A stretch of DNA of 64,000 nucleotides from Pseudomonadota bacterium (GCA_021792555.1 JAJYUL010000012.1:1-64000), one strand, 5' to 3'. Counted from the first letter of the stretch, positions 1 to 9,132 are shown. Numbers and translations are program-made. The notes: generated from the sequence alone by a model not told the origin.

Positions 1-508
1 TCGGCTCGCCGTCTTCGCTGCCGGTGATGGCGGTGAGCTCCCGGCCGATCAACCGGTCGATGTCGAGCAGCACCACCATGCGCTCGGCGATCGAGACCAG
101 ACCGAGCAGGTAGTCCGTCGAGCCCCGGGCGCCGAGCTCGGGGGCCGGCTTGACCTCCGCGGAGTTGACATCGACCACATCTGACACCCCGTCGACTACG
201 ACGCCGAAGTCGCGGCGGCCGGCGGATGTCACCACGGACATCACGATGATGACCGTGATTGCGGTGTATTCGGCCCGTTCGAGCGCGAAGCGCATGCGCA
301 GATCGACGATCGGCACGATGGAGCCGCGCAGGTTGAGCACCCCGAGTACGTGTGGCGGGGCGTGCGGAATCTTGGTGACGGCCGACCAGCCGCGGATCTC
401 CTGCACCCGCAGGATATCGACCCCGTAGGTCTCGTTGCCGAGCACGAAAGTCAGCACCTGGCGCGACTCCCCGCCGTGCTGCTGCTCACCGGTTGCATTT
501 GCCGACAT
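1..508 (-). CDS. cheW: Chemotaxis coupling protein CheW (3' end outside window)
   Basis: CheW is the cytoplasmic adaptor that joins methyl-accepting receptors to the kinase CheA. The 169 visible codons hold nearly the whole SH3-like CheW fold: the early LTFVLGNETYGVDI strand, VLGVLNLRG and IVPIVDLR, and a C-terminal stretch ending near GLVSIAERMVVLLDIDRLI. The start ATG lies 27 bases downstream of the cheA stop, so it belongs to the cheA transcription unit. The reading frame runs off the left edge of the window, so only the last residues are missing. Identity rests on clear family motifs. Confidence 0.93.
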   Translation of the reverse strand, partial: MSANATGEQQHGGESRQVLTFVLGNETYGVDILRVQEIRGWSAVTKIPHAPPHVLGVLNLRGSIVPIVDLRMRFALERAEYTAITVIIVMSVVTSAGRRDFGVVVDGVSDVVDVNSAEVKPAPELGARGSTDYLLGLVSIAERMVVLLDIDRLIGRELTAITGSEDGEP

Positions 509-535
509 TGCTATGACTCCTCGCCCGTACGGGCC

Positions 536-2647
536 TCATGCCGCGATGCGCATCGAAGCGACGCGAATCAGGCCCGGCACATCGAGAATCAGCGCCACCG
601 AGCCGTCGCCCAGAATGGTCGCGCCGGAGATGCCTTCGATATGCCCGTAATTGGTTTCGAGTGACTTGATGACGACCTGCTGCTGGCCGAGCAGATCGTC
701 GACGAACAGGCCCACGCGGCGGCCATCGCCTTCGGCCACCACCACCAGACCCTCGTGCAGCGCGCGCGTGTGCGGCTCGACGCCGAACACATCGTGCAGG
801 CGGATGATCGGCAGGTAGTCGCCGCGGAACGAGAACACCTCGCCTTGGCCGCTCAGGCGGCTGACGTTGCCGTTCTTCAGCTGCATAGACTCGACGATGG
901 AAATGAGCGGCACGATATACGTCTCGCTGCCGACTGCGACCGACTGGCCATCGACGATGGCGAGGGTCAGCGGCAGGGTGATGGTGAAGCGCGAGCCGCG
1001 TCCCGCTTCGCTGCTCACCTCGATCTTGCCGCCGAGTGATTTGACGTTGCGGCGCACGACGTCCATGCCGACCCCGCGTCCGGACAGGTCCGTGGTCTTC
1101 TCCGCGGTGGAAAAGCCCGGGAGGAAGATGAGTTCGTAGATTTCCGCGTCGGAGAGGGTGTCGTTTGCGCCGATCAGGCCGCGGGCCCGGGCCTTGGCGA
1201 GAATGCGCTCCTTGTCGAGGCCGCCGCCGTCATCGCTCACCTCGACCGCGATGTTCCCGCCGCGGTGCGTCGCGTCCAGGTGCACGGTACCGGCGGCAGG
1301 CTTGCCGGCGGCCACCCGCTTCTCGGGAGGCTCGATGCCGTGATCGATGCAGTTGCGCACCAGGTGCACGAGCGGATCGCCGATCTTCTCCAGCACCGTC
1401 TTGTCGAGCTCGGTCTGCTCGCCGGTGAGCTTCAGTTCGATCTGCTTGCCCAGGCGGTGCGCCAGATCGCGCACCATGCGCGGGAACCGGCTGAACACGA
1501 AGCTGATCGGCAGCATGCGCACGCGCATGACGCTTTCCTGCAGCTCGCGCATGTTGCGCTCGAGCTGCGCGAGCCCCGCGCGCAACTGCTCGGCCTGCGG
1601 GCCGTCGAACTGGCCGCCGAGCTGGCTGAGCATTGCCTGCGTGATGACCAGTTCGCCGACGGTGTTCATCAGCTCGTCGATCTTGTCCACGCTGACGCGG
1701 ATCGAGCCGGAGTCCCCGTGCGCGCTCACTGCCGTTTCGGGCTTGCCTGCCGTCTCGGCCCGCGGCGCCGATGCGGCCGCGCTTGTGGCGCCGGGAGCTT
1801 CGGGCGGCGTTTCGGGTTGCGGGTCCACCTGCGCCGCGACGGGCTCGGACGGGGTCGGTCCGGCTGCGGCCGGGGTTGCGGGCGCCGGCAGCTGCTCGGC
1901 CTGCGGCTCGGCGAGCGCTTCGGCAGCGCGGCCGATCGCAAGGTCGCAGTCGCCCTCGGCCCAGTCGAACACCTGGCGGATCGCCTCCTCGGGGATCTCG
2001 CCCGACAACTCGATCGTCCAGGCGAGGTGGCAGTCCTGCGGCTGCAGGTCGGTGAGCGCCGGCAGGCTCTGCGCATCGATCTGCACGTGCATCTCGCCGA
2101 GCTCCCCGAGCTCGCGCAACATGCGCAGCGGATCGTTGCCGCGCGCGAGCAGCTCGCGGTATGGGCGAAAGCGGACCTGCCAGCGCGGAGCGATGCGCGG
2201 GGCGGCCGTCTGGGGCGCTGCCGCCTGCGGCGCAGCCGGGGGCGGCGGCGCCGCGGGCTTGCGCGCAATGATGACCTCCAGATCGAACTGCAGGTCCGAA
2301 ACGTGCTGCGCGTCGATCGGCTGCTTGGCCTGCACGGCACGCAGCATGGCGCGCATCACATCCACCGACTTCAGCAGCACGTCCGAGACCTGATCGCTCA
2401 CCGGCATGGCGCCGCTGCGCAGCTCATCGAGCAGCGTCTCGAGGCTGTGGGTGAAGGAGGCGATATCCGTGAAGCCGAACGTCGCGCTGCCTCCCTTGAT
2501 GGAGTGCGCGACGCGGAAGATCGTGTTGATGAGCTCGGGGTCCGGCGCGCCGATATCGAGTTTCAGCAGCGCGGCCTCCATGGCATCGAGGGCCTCGAAG
2601 CTCTCCTCGAAGAACGCGTCGTGGAATTGGGTCAGATCAACGGTCAT
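536..2647 (-). CDS. cheA: Chemotaxis histidine kinase CheA
   Basis: Predicted protein of 703 aa. It autophosphorylates and passes phosphate to CheY under receptor and CheW control. An N-terminal HPt domain carries the phosphoacceptor His48 in VAHSIKGGSATFG. A second conserved block follows (about 160-250, with GNDPLRMLREL and VFDWAEGDCDL), then an Ala/Pro/Glu-rich linker. Next come the dimerisation helices (from about 316), the HATPase domain (LVRNCIDHG at about 430, GRGVGMDVV at about 525) and a C-terminal CheW-like P5 domain. The ATG overlaps the stop of the upstream STAS gene by one base (TAATG), implying translational coupling. An in-frame upstream extension is rejected because it overlaps the STAS gene and looks non-coding. 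Confidence 0.96.
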   Translation of the reverse strand: MTVDLTQFHDAFFEESFEALDAMEAALLKLDIGAPDPELINTIFRVAHSIKGGSATFGFTDIASFTHSLETLLDELRSGAMPVSDQVSDVLLKSVDVMRAMLRAVQAKQPIDAQHVSDLQFDLEVIIARKPAAPPPPAAPQAAAPQTAAPRIAPRWQVRFRPYRELLARGNDPLRMLRELGELGEMHVQIDAQSLPALTDLQPQDCHLAWTIELSGEIPEEAIRQVFDWAEGDCDLAIGRAAEALAEPQAEQLPAPATPAAAGPTPSEPVAAQVDPQPETPPEAPGATSAAASAPRAETAGKPETAVSAHGDSGSIRVSVDKIDELMNTVGELVITQAMLSQLGGQFDGPQAEQLRAGLAQLERNMRELQESVMRVRMLPISFVFSRFPRMVRDLAHRLGKQIELKLTGEQTELDKTVLEKIGDPLVHLVRNCIDHGIEPPEKRVAAGKPAAGTVHLDATHRGGNIAVEVSDDGGGLDKERILAKARARGLIGANDTLSDAEIYELIFLPGFSTAEKTTDLSGRGVGMDVVRRNVKSLGGKIEVSSEAGRGSRFTITLPLTLAIVDGQSVAVGSETYIVPLISIVESMQLKNGNVSRLSGQGEVFSFRGDYLPIIRLHDVFGVEPHTRALHEGLVVVAEGDGRRVGLFVDDLLGQQQVVIKSLETNYGHIEGISGATILGDGSVALILDVPGLIRVASMRIAA

Positions 2648-3018
2648 TACGCCGCCTCGCTGAGCGAAAGCATCGAGCCCATGCCGAGCAGCTGCGCCGC
2701 GCTGTGCATTGCGCGCGAGACGGCGCGCCACTCGACCGCCAGGCCGGCGAGGCGGCGGTCGCGAACGAAGGCCGCAAGGAGCTGCAGCGCGGCGGTGTCG
2801 ATGCGCTCGACCGAGGCGGCATCGAGGGTCACGGTGGCCTCGTGCGCCAGCAGAGCGCACAGGGCGCTTTTGAGCTCGGCGGCGTCTGCCAGGGTGCACT
2901 CGGGCTGCAGAACCAATGGATTGCCCCGCGCAGCCTTGCCGCGGGGAGCGGGGGCAACGCGGGTCTGACGGCCACGCTTCGGCTTGCGGACCGTTTTCGA
3001 GCGAGGACGGAGTTTCAT
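2647..3018 (-). CDS. Small STAS-domain protein with a basic N-terminal tail, coupled to cheA
   Basis: Predicted protein of 123 aa. Residues 1-33 are unusually rich in Arg and Lys (MKLRPRSKTVRKPKRGRQ...). The rest matches a STAS domain: LVLQPECTLADAAELKSAL, then VTLDAASVERIDTAALQLLAAFV. In SpoIIAA-type STAS proteins the residue after the conserved Asp is a phosphorylatable Ser or Thr; here it is Thr (IDTAAL). It overlaps cheA by one base and follows the DUF2802 gene, so it is made with the chemotaxis kinase. The domain call is good; its role (anti-anti-sigma-like switch, scaffold or lipid binding) is not known from sequence. Start chosen at the first Met before the basic tail. Confidence 0.8.
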   Translation of the reverse strand: MKLRPRSKTVRKPKRGRQTRVAPAPRGKAARGNPLVLQPECTLADAAELKSALCALLAHEATVTLDAASVERIDTAALQLLAAFVRDRRLAGLAVEWRAVSRAMHSAAQLLGMGSMLSLSEAA

Positions 3019-3065
3019 ATTCAGTGTCGCTATCGGCGGACGGGTGGGTCGCTTGAGCGGGGGTG

Positions 3066-3488
3066 CTAGGAAACTTGACGCAGTTCCGGTAGCGGCGGCC
3101 CGTGCAGGCGCCGAACCAGCTCCGCTTCGGCGCGCGTTAGACCGCATCCAGAGACGAGCTCTTCGGCGCTCGCGCCGCTGCGCGCCAGGCGGATGGCGAT
3201 CTGGTAGCCCTGGGGTCCTGCCGGTGCGCTCGTGCCCCGCGCGGCCGGTTGCTCGAGGCGCTCGGCGAGCTGCGCAACTCGTTGATCCATCGAGTCCAGA
3301 CGGGTGACGAGGTCGGTGAGGCGCTCGAGCAGCGCGACGTTCTGGGCCATCATTTGTTCGGATTGCTGGCGCGTGGCGCGCCGCCATCCGGTGAACGTGA
3401 CGGCGGCGAGCGCGAAGGAGAACACCAGAAATACCGCGCGCCCGAGAATCAGGAAAAATTCTATGTTCGGCAGATTCATGACAGCCAT
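3066..3488 (-). CDS. DUF2802-type membrane-anchored protein of the flagellar/chemotaxis operon
   Basis: Predicted protein of 140 aa. A hydrophobic segment at about residues 9-29 (IEFFLILGRAVFLVFSFALAAV) is followed by a short coiled-coil region (QNVALLERLTDLVTRLD...). The C-terminal part resembles a small helix-turn-helix-like DUF2802 domain (YQIAIRLARSGASAEELVSGCGLTRAEAELV). Such proteins occur in che/mot operons of gammaproteobacteria; I know no assigned function. The ATG at 3488 sits 8 bases after AGGAG and is preferred over the second ATG at 3479. It lies between motD and the STAS-cheA pair. Confidence 0.75.
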   Translation of the reverse strand: MAVMNLPNIEFFLILGRAVFLVFSFALAAVTFTGWRRATRQQSEQMMAQNVALLERLTDLVTRLDSMDQRVAQLAERLEQPAARGTSAPAGPQGYQIAIRLARSGASAEELVSGCGLTRAEAELVRRLHGPPLPELRQVS

Positions 3489-3610
3489 GGCCGCTGCTCC
3501 TGTGAAGTCGGTCACAAAACGCCTCTGCGCAGGCGGGCAAGCGACGGAATTCCGCCGGCCCGGCGCGCAGGCGTACCTGACAGGTGCAGCTTCCGTGCCA
3601 GTGAGGCGGG

Positions 3611-4429
3611 CTAGGCGCCGGTCCCGGGCAGCCAGGCCGGGTCGGCGTGCCGGCGCAGCTCGCTGGAGAGAATCACCACAACCACGCGCCGATTGGCCTC
3701 GCGGCCTGCGGCCGTGGCGTTGCTGGCGATGGGCCGCTGATCGCCGAAGCCGATCACCGCGAGGCGACTGGGGGCGACGCCGTGTGCGGACAACACGTGC
3801 ACCACGCTGCCGGCGCGGGCCGCGGACAGCTCCCAATTCGAGGCGAACTGCACCGTTCGGATCGGCACGTTGTCGGTGAAGCCTTCCACCCGAATCGGGT
3901 TGGGGTAGTGCATCAGTACGGCCGCCAGGCGTTTGATGGCGGCGACCGCACTCGGGGAGAGCTGCGCACTGCCGCTCGGGAACAGCAGATCGGTGCGGAA
4001 CTGCACCTCGATCATCCCCGGCTTGCGGTGCATCATGACGACGTGCTGGCGCATCAGCGCCGCCATGGCCCGATCGACGTGGTCGGCCACCCGCGCGAGG
4101 GTCGGATCGTTCACGGCCGCCGCGGTCGGCGGCGTGTCCACGTAGGCGCGTGGCTGATGCTTCAGGATGTGCGTCTGCACGACGCCCGTGCCGCGCACGT
4201 TGCCCGGTCCGTAGCGCTTAGGGCCGACCTGCACGGGATCAAGCGTGCGCGGCTGGCCGCGGAAGGCCGCGTACAGCGAGTTGGAGAGCACCCGGTATTT
4301 GCCGGCATTGACCGAAGAGATCGAATACATCACGACGAAGAAGGCGAGCAGCAGGGTGAGCAGATCGCCGTAGGGGATCGCCCAGCGCTCGTGGTTGGTA
4401 TGCTCTTCGTGGCGACGTATCCTGCGCAT
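3611..4429 (-). CDS. motD: Flagellar stator protein MotD (MotB family)
   Basis: Predicted protein of 272 aa. It is the peptidoglycan-anchored half of the stator, forming a proton channel with the upstream MotC. A single membrane helix (about 20-38) carries the proton-carrying Asp22 in YGDLLTLLLAFFVVM. The periplasmic C-terminal half is an OmpA-like domain with FPSGSAQLSPSAVAAI, GFTDNVPI and NWELSAARA. The gap to motC is only 8 bases. The location beside cheY/cheZ, paired with a MotC-type partner, favours MotCD nomenclature over MotAB. Confidence 0.93.
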   Translation of the reverse strand: MRRIRRHEEHTNHERWAIPYGDLLTLLLAFFVVMYSISSVNAGKYRVLSNSLYAAFRGQPRTLDPVQVGPKRYGPGNVRGTGVVQTHILKHQPRAYVDTPPTAAAVNDPTLARVADHVDRAMAALMRQHVVMMHRKPGMIEVQFRTDLLFPSGSAQLSPSAVAAIKRLAAVLMHYPNPIRVEGFTDNVPIRTVQFASNWELSAARAGSVVHVLSAHGVAPSRLAVIGFGDQRPIASNATAAGREANRRVVVVILSSELRRHADPAWLPGTGA

Positions 4430-4437
4430 CCGCGCCC

Positions 4438-5178
4438 CTAGTGCAGGTAGCCCTGCAGTTTCGTCTCGATGGCGCGCGGATTCTCGCCCTGCGCGATGCC
4501 GAGCATGCCGTCGATGATCATTTCGCGGAACTGCGTCTGGCGGTGGATGATGCCTTTGAGCTTGGCGGCCACCGGCAGAAAGAACAGATTGGCGAAGCTG
4601 ATGCCGTACACCGTCGCGGTAAAGGCCGCGGCGATGCCGTGGCCGAGGCGGGCGGGATCGGTGAGATTCTGCAGCACGGCCATCAGGCCGAGCACCGCGC
4701 CGATGATCCCGAGCGTCGGCGAATAGGTGCCCGCGCTTTCGAACACCTTGGCCGCGGTGATGTCGGCGTGCTCACGCATGTTGACGTCGACGTAGAGCGC
4801 ATTGCTGATGTTCTCCGGCTCGCTGCCATCGACCACCATCTGCAGCGCCTTGCGTGTGAACTCGTCAGGCTCCTCCTCGATGATCGGCTCGAGCCCGAGC
4901 AGTCCCTGCTTGCGCGCGGTCTGGCTCCATTCGACGATCTTGTCGATCAGGTGCCGTCCGTCGCGCGGCGGCGGGCGCATCACCCACGGGAAGATCCTGA
5001 GCGCCCGGCGCATGACCGGCAGAGGCGTCTGCACGCAGATCGCGGCTATCGTCCCGCCGCCGACGACCACCAGCGCCTCGAGCGAGACGAGCGCCATCAC
5101 GCCGGCGCCCCGCAGGACTGCTCCGACCAGTACGGCGTTGACGGCGAGCACCAGTCCGATGATGCTCAGGATGTCCAT
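4438..5178 (-). CDS. motC: Flagellar stator protein MotC (MotA family)
   Basis: Predicted protein of 246 aa, the usual length for MotC. Four membrane helices are visible: residues about 3-22 and 27-47, and a pair near 145-165 and 180-200. The cytoplasmic loop between helices 2 and 3 interacts with FliG. Family signatures include AKVFESAGTYSPTLGIIGAVLGLM and GHGIAAAFTATVYGISFANLFFLP. It forms the ion-conducting stator with MotD immediately downstream. The gap to cheZ is 9 bases. Confidence 0.94.
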   Translation of the reverse strand: MDILSIIGLVLAVNAVLVGAVLRGAGVMALVSLEALVVVGGGTIAAICVQTPLPVMRRALRIFPWVMRPPPRDGRHLIDKIVEWSQTARKQGLLGLEPIIEEEPDEFTRKALQMVVDGSEPENISNALYVDVNMREHADITAAKVFESAGTYSPTLGIIGAVLGLMAVLQNLTDPARLGHGIAAAFTATVYGISFANLFFLPVAAKLKGIIHRQTQFREMIIDGMLGIAQGENPRAIETKLQGYLH

Positions 5179-5187
5179 CGCCGCACC

Positions 5188-5952
5188 TTACATGCCAAGA
5201 CCTGACAGCAGGGCATCCACGTCGGTCTGCGCGGATGCGACCTCTCCCTTGGTGACTCCCGGTATCACCGGTCCGAAGCCGGCGCTCGAATTCTCGCCGA
5301 GCGTGGTGTGCTCGACCGTGCCTCCGGACAGGGCGGTCAGGTCACCGAGCGTACGCTCGAGCTCCTCGACCAGTTTGATGACGCTGCGGATGATCTGTCC
5401 GGTCAGATCCTGGTAGCCCTGTGCAAGCAGCACGTCGGCGAGATTGCGCCGGATCTGCTCGCAGTCGGTGCGGGCCGCGGGCAGGAAGGCCTCGATGGCG
5501 CGCACCACGGGCAGGAAGGCCTCGACCGAGCGCGTGACGCCCTCGAAGCCGGCCGCGGGGGCGGGCCGGTCGCGGAAGGCGTTCAGTGAATCGAGCAGCG
5601 CATTCGCTTCGCGCGCGGTGCGCTCGGCGAGCGGTCCTGAGCGTTCGACCAGATCGAGGGTGCGGTGCGCAGCCTCGTCGGTCATGTTGATCACGTGCGT
5701 CAGGCGCACGCGCGCGCCGGGGATCTCGTGCTCGGCGATGTCCGCGAGGCGCGACTCGATGCTGAAGCGCTCGAGCGCCTTCTGCAGATCGCCGGTGAGC
5801 TTGCGGATCTCGCTGAGCATCTTCGGCTCGCGCATGTGCACGATGTGATCCACGGCGGTGAAGAACGCGGATTCGTCGCCGCGCTGGAACGCCTCGTTCA
5901 TGGCGTCGAGGCAGGCACCGTATTCGCGCTTCAGCACGGAGAAGTTCGACAT
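5188..5952 (-). CDS. cheZ: CheY-phosphate phosphatase CheZ
   Basis: Predicted protein of 254 aa, long and helical, which dephosphorylates CheY-P to end the tumble signal. The catalytic region is seen as LAQGYQDLTGQIIRSVIKLVEELE, containing the QDLTGQ motif with the catalytic Gln. The extreme C-terminus (TDVDALLSGLGM) is the amphipathic CheY-docking helix typical of CheZ. It lies 7 bases downstream of cheY. Having CheZ rather than CheC/FliY is consistent with a proteobacterial chemotaxis system. Confidence 0.94.
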   Translation of the reverse strand: MSNFSVLKREYGACLDAMNEAFQRGDESAFFTAVDHIVHMREPKMLSEIRKLTGDLQKALERFSIESRLADIAEHEIPGARVRLTHVINMTDEAAHRTLDLVERSGPLAERTAREANALLDSLNAFRDRPAPAAGFEGVTRSVEAFLPVVRAIEAFLPAARTDCEQIRRNLADVLLAQGYQDLTGQIIRSVIKLVEELERTLGDLTALSGGTVEHTTLGENSSAGFGPVIPGVTKGEVASAQTDVDALLSGLGM

Positions 5953-5959
5953 GGCAGTC

Positions 5960-6346
5960 TCACTTTCCGGCTGCGCCCAGGATCTTGTCGAGTTTTTCCT
6001 TCAGCGTTTCGGCGGTGAAGGGCTTGATGACATAGCCGTTCACCCCCGCCTGCGCGGCCTCGATGATCTGGTCGCGCTTGGCTTCGGCGGTGAGCATGAG
6101 CACCGGCATCTTGGCGAGGCGCGCGTCGGCCCGCACCGCCTTGATCAGATCGAGTCCAGGCATGCCCGGCATGTTCCAGTCGGTGATCAGAAAGTCGAAA
6201 TCGCCCGCCTGCAGCATCGGCAGCGCGGTCTTGCCGTCGTCGGCTTCCGTTACGTTCGAGTAACCAAGATCGTGGAGGAGATTCTTGATGATGCGCCGCA
6301 TGGTCGAGAAGTCGTCGACCACCAGAAATTTCAGATCTTTGCTCAC
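5960..6346 (-). CDS. cheY: Chemotaxis response regulator CheY
   Basis: Predicted protein of 128 aa from a GTG start, the same size as classic CheY. Acidic pocket residues Asp11/Asp12, phosphoacceptor Asp56 ([12 protein letters not shown]), the Thr in MLTAEA and the Lys in YVIKPFT are all present. The GTG at 6346 follows GAGG with a 6-base spacer and overlaps the fliA stop as GTGA. An upstream ATG in frame would add a non-conserved tail inside fliA and is rejected. Phospho-CheY binds FliM and FliN, both encoded upstream in the same array. Confidence 0.95.
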   Translation of the reverse strand: MSKDLKFLVVDDFSTMRRIIKNLLHDLGYSNVTEADDGKTALPMLQAGDFDFLITDWNMPGMPGLDLIKAVRADARLAKMPVLMLTAEAKRDQIIEAAQAGVNGYVIKPFTAETLKEKLDKILGAAGK

Positions 6347-7098
6347 TGCCTGCCTCGTCTCGCTGTTTCGGCCCTTTGCGGGTCGTCGCGCCATTCGCTC
6401 AAACGCGCCTTCAATCGAACCAGTGCCTGCCCATGCAGCTGGCAGGCGCGCGATTCGGTCACTCTCAATACCGCGCCGATTTCCTTCAGATTCAGCCCCT
6501 CGCTGTAATACAGCGACATCACCAGCCGTTCCCGCTCCGGCAGTCCGTCGATCGCCCCGGCGAGGGCCTGGCGAAACTCCTCATCGACGGTCTCGAGAAA
6601 CGGGTCCGCCTCGCCCTCGATCGTCACCGCCGCGTCGTCGAGCGCCGCCAGGCGGCAGCTCGCGGCGTCCTGCACGATGGCGTGGTATTCCTCGAGCGTC
6701 ACGCCCAACCGCTCGGCGATCTCCGCATCGCGCGCGTCGCGGCCGGTGTGCCGTTCGATCTCCTGGACCGCCGCGGCCACCGCGCGCGCCTTGCGGTGCA
6801 CCGATCGCGGCGCCCAGTCGAGCTTGCGCAGCGCATCGATCATCGCGCCGCGGATGCGGATGCCGGCGTAGGTCTCGAAGCTCGCGCCCCGGTTGGCGGC
6901 GTAGTTCGAAGCCGCTTCCAGCAATCCCAGCATCCCGGCCTGCATCAAATCATCAATCTCCACCGAGGGCGGCAGGCGCCCCGCCAGGTGATAGGCGATG
7001 CGCTTGACCAGCTCGGCGTGCCGAGTCACCAAATCGGCCGCGTCGGGCGTCGCGCCCAGCTGGCGCGGTCCCCCGCCGTAAGCGCTGGCCGCGTTCAT
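6343..7098 (-). CDS. fliA: Flagellar sigma factor FliA (sigma28)
   Basis: Predicted protein of 251 aa that directs RNA polymerase to late flagellar promoters. Region 2 appears as [17 protein letters not shown] and [22 protein letters not shown]. Region 3 follows with SVHRKAR. Region 4 helix-turn-helix reads [26 protein letters not shown]. The start ATG overlaps the flhG stop (ATGA), and the stop overlaps the cheY start (GTGA). The anti-sigma FlgM is not in this window. Confidence 0.96.
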   Translation of the reverse strand: MNAASAYGGGPRQLGATPDAADLVTRHAELVKRIAYHLAGRLPPSVEIDDLMQAGMLGLLEAASNYAANRGASFETYAGIRIRGAMIDALRKLDWAPRSVHRKARAVAAAVQEIERHTGRDARDAEIAERLGVTLEEYHAIVQDAASCRLAALDDAAVTIEGEADPFLETVDEEFRQALAGAIDGLPERERLVMSLYYSEGLNLKEIGAVLRVTESRACQLHGQALVRLKARLSEWRDDPQRAETARRGRQ

Positions 7099-7973
7099 GG
7101 CACCACCGCCAGCTTCGCCGGTCCGCGCTGCACCAGCCGCTCGACGAAGAACTCGATGTTTCCGCGCGGACCGGGAGGTACTGGCCATTTATCGGCCGCA
7201 TCGGCGAGTTTCTTGAATGCCCGGGCGGCGCCACTAGCGGGATATGCGTCACAGACTGGACGCTGTTCGCGCACCGAGCGGTGCAGGTAGTCGTCCTCGG
7301 GGATCTCCCCGGCGAACTCGAGCACCACGTCGAGGAAGCGCGTGGTGACCCGCTCGAACCGCTCGAACAGCTCGCGGCCGGCGCCCGGGCTGCGCACCCG
7401 ATTGGCGAGCACCCGGAAACGGCCCACGCCGTGGTTGCGGCTGAGCACCTTGATGAGCGCGTAGCCGTCGGTGAGGGAGGCCGGCTCATCGCAGATCACC
7501 ACCAGCACCTGCTGGGCGGCCTGCGCGAATTGCAGCACGCCCTGGGCGATGCCGGCGGCGGTGTCGACAATCAGTACCTCGACCTGTGCGGCGAGCGAAC
7601 TGAAGGCGCGCACCAGTCCCAAGTGCTCGGCGGCGCCCATGCAGGCGAGGTCGGCTGCGCCGGAGGCCGCCGGCACGACCTGAAAGCCCTGCGGCGCCTC
7701 GATCAGCACCTCATCGAGCGTGCGCTCGCCACTGAGGACGTGCGCGAGCGTGTAGCGCGGCGAGAGTCCGAGAAACACATCCGCGTTGGCGAGCCCGAGG
7801 TCCCCGTCGAGCAGCACGACCCGCTTGCGCGCGGCCATGGCCGTGGCGAGATTGACCGAGACGCTGGTCTTGCCGACACCGCCCTTGCCCCCGGTCACGG
7901 CAATGACCTGTACGGGCTGCGCGAGCGCCTTGAGTTTCGCGTTGTTGATCAGGCTGAGCTCAGGTGTTGGCAT
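7095..7973 (-). CDS. flhG: Flagellar number regulator FlhG (FleN), MinD/ParA-type ATPase
   Basis: Predicted protein of 292 aa. The deviant Walker A motif GGKGGVGKT is at residues 28-36, followed by VVLLDGDLGLANADV and the DTAAGI Walker B region. FlhG/FleN restricts flagellar number at the pole and antagonises FleQ in related species. The start ATG lies inside the end of flhF (14-base overlap). Pairing with FlhF implies polar flagellation. The C-terminus continues past the ParA core (WPVPPGPRGNIEFFVERLVQRG) and looks normal for the family. Confidence 0.94.
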   Translation of the reverse strand: MPTPELSLINNAKLKALAQPVQVIAVTGGKGGVGKTSVSVNLATAMAARKRVVLLDGDLGLANADVFLGLSPRYTLAHVLSGERTLDEVLIEAPQGFQVVPAASGAADLACMGAAEHLGLVRAFSSLAAQVEVLIVDTAAGIAQGVLQFAQAAQQVLVVICDEPASLTDGYALIKVLSRNHGVGRFRVLANRVRSPGAGRELFERFERVTTRFLDVVLEFAGEIPEDDYLHRSVREQRPVCDAYPASGAARAFKKLADAADKWPVPPGPRGNIEFFVERLVQRGPAKLAVVP

Positions 7974-9132
7974 GGGCAAGCTTTCCGAATCGTCGTCGCA
8001 GGAGATCTTCGTCCGCAGCGGCACCGCTCGTCTTGGCGAGCCGCACCGCCTGAGTGATGAGCTCGAGGGCTCGCGCCGGACGCAGATCCTCGGGCACGCG
8101 CTGTCCGTCGCTCACGTAAGAGACCGCCAGCCGCGCGCGGATCAGCGCCGAGAGCGCTCCGCCGAGGCTCGCGGCCTCGTCCACCTTGGTGAGCAGGCAG
8201 GAGGCGGGCTTCAGCGCAGCGCAGCGCTGAATCGTCTCCTCCAGAGCGCCCGCCTGGGTGCTCGCAGCCAGCACGAGCGCCGGCTCGATCAGAGGGGCGC
8301 AGGCGCCGAGCACCGCGAGCCGCGCATCGAACTGCGCGTCGCGCACGCTGGCCCCGGGAGTGTCGATCAGCACCAGCCGGTGCTGGTTCAGGCCCGAGAG
8401 CAGCTTCGGCAGGGCCTCGAACCGTTCCGGCACGTGCACCGGCACGCCGAGCAGCTGTCCGAGGGCGTGCATCTGGTCCTGAGCGCCGATGCGCACCGTG
8501 TCGGAGGCGACCAGCGCCAGATCCTTCGGCCCGTGGCGCAGGATCCAGCGCACCGCCAGTTTCGCCAGCACGGTGGTCTTGCCGACGCCGGTGGCGCCGA
8601 TGAACGCCACGCGTCCGCCGCTGTCGAGCCAGCGGTCGCCCGTGACCAGCAGATACTGCGAGAGCCCAGCGACGGTAAACCGACGCCCCTGCGTCAAATC
8701 CACGCCTGCCGGCAATTGTCCGACGAGGTGATCGGCCAGATCCTGGGCAATGCCGAGCTCGGACAGCTCACGCAGCAGCTCGATGTGCACCGGATTGCGC
8801 CGCGAGCGCTCGTTCCAGGCGAGCTGCGCGAGCTGCGTCTCGAGCATCCGCCGCAGCGTCTTCAGCTCATTGCCCATCGCCTCGGCGGAGCCCTCGGCGG
8901 AGGCAGCGGCGAAGGCCGGCGCGGCGCTGAAGGACGGCGCCGCGGCGACGTGCATGTCGCTCCTCTGCGCGGCGCTGTCGAGCCGTGCGGCATCGAAGTC
9001 CACCGCCGCGGTGACTTCCACGCCGTGCGGGCCGCGCCGCGAGGAGAGAATGACCGCGTCCTCGCCGAGCTGCTCGCGGATCGCGCGTAGCGCCTGGCGC
9101 ATATCGGGAGCGGTGTGGCGTACGATCTTCAT
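7960..9132 (-). CDS. flhF: Flagellar biosynthesis SRP-like GTPase FlhF
   Basis: Predicted protein of 390 aa. It places the flagellum at the pole and recruits early export and rotor components. A short basic/variable N-terminal region (1-100) precedes the helical N domain and the GTPase G domain with P-loop GATGVGKTT (about 175), the VRIGAQDQ switch region, LIDTPGAS and TKVDEA. The gene starts 3 bases after flhA and overlaps flhG. Polar localisation is known for the family and inferred here. Confidence 0.95.
   Translation of the reverse strand: MKIVRHTAPDMRQALRAIREQLGEDAVILSSRRGPHGVEVTAAVDFDAARLDSAAQRSDMHVAAAPSFSAAPAFAAASAEGSAEAMGNELKTLRRMLETQLAQLAWNERSRRNPVHIELLRELSELGIAQDLADHLVGQLPAGVDLTQGRRFTVAGLSQYLLVTGDRWLDSGGRVAFIGATGVGKTTVLAKLAVRWILRHGPKDLALVASDTVRIGAQDQMHALGQLLGVPVHVPERFEALPKLLSGLNQHRLVLIDTPGASVRDAQFDARLAVLGACAPLIEPALVLAASTQAGALEETIQRCAALKPASCLLTKVDEAASLGGALSALIRARLAVSYVSDGQRVPEDLRPARALELITQAVRLAKTSGAAADEDLLRRRFGKLAHANT

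Noticed and set aside
1265-2968. 567-codon open frame on the plus strand opposite cheA
   Set aside because: It is a GC-rich antisense shadow with His/Arg/Leu-rich low-complexity translation; cheA on the other strand has full domain support.
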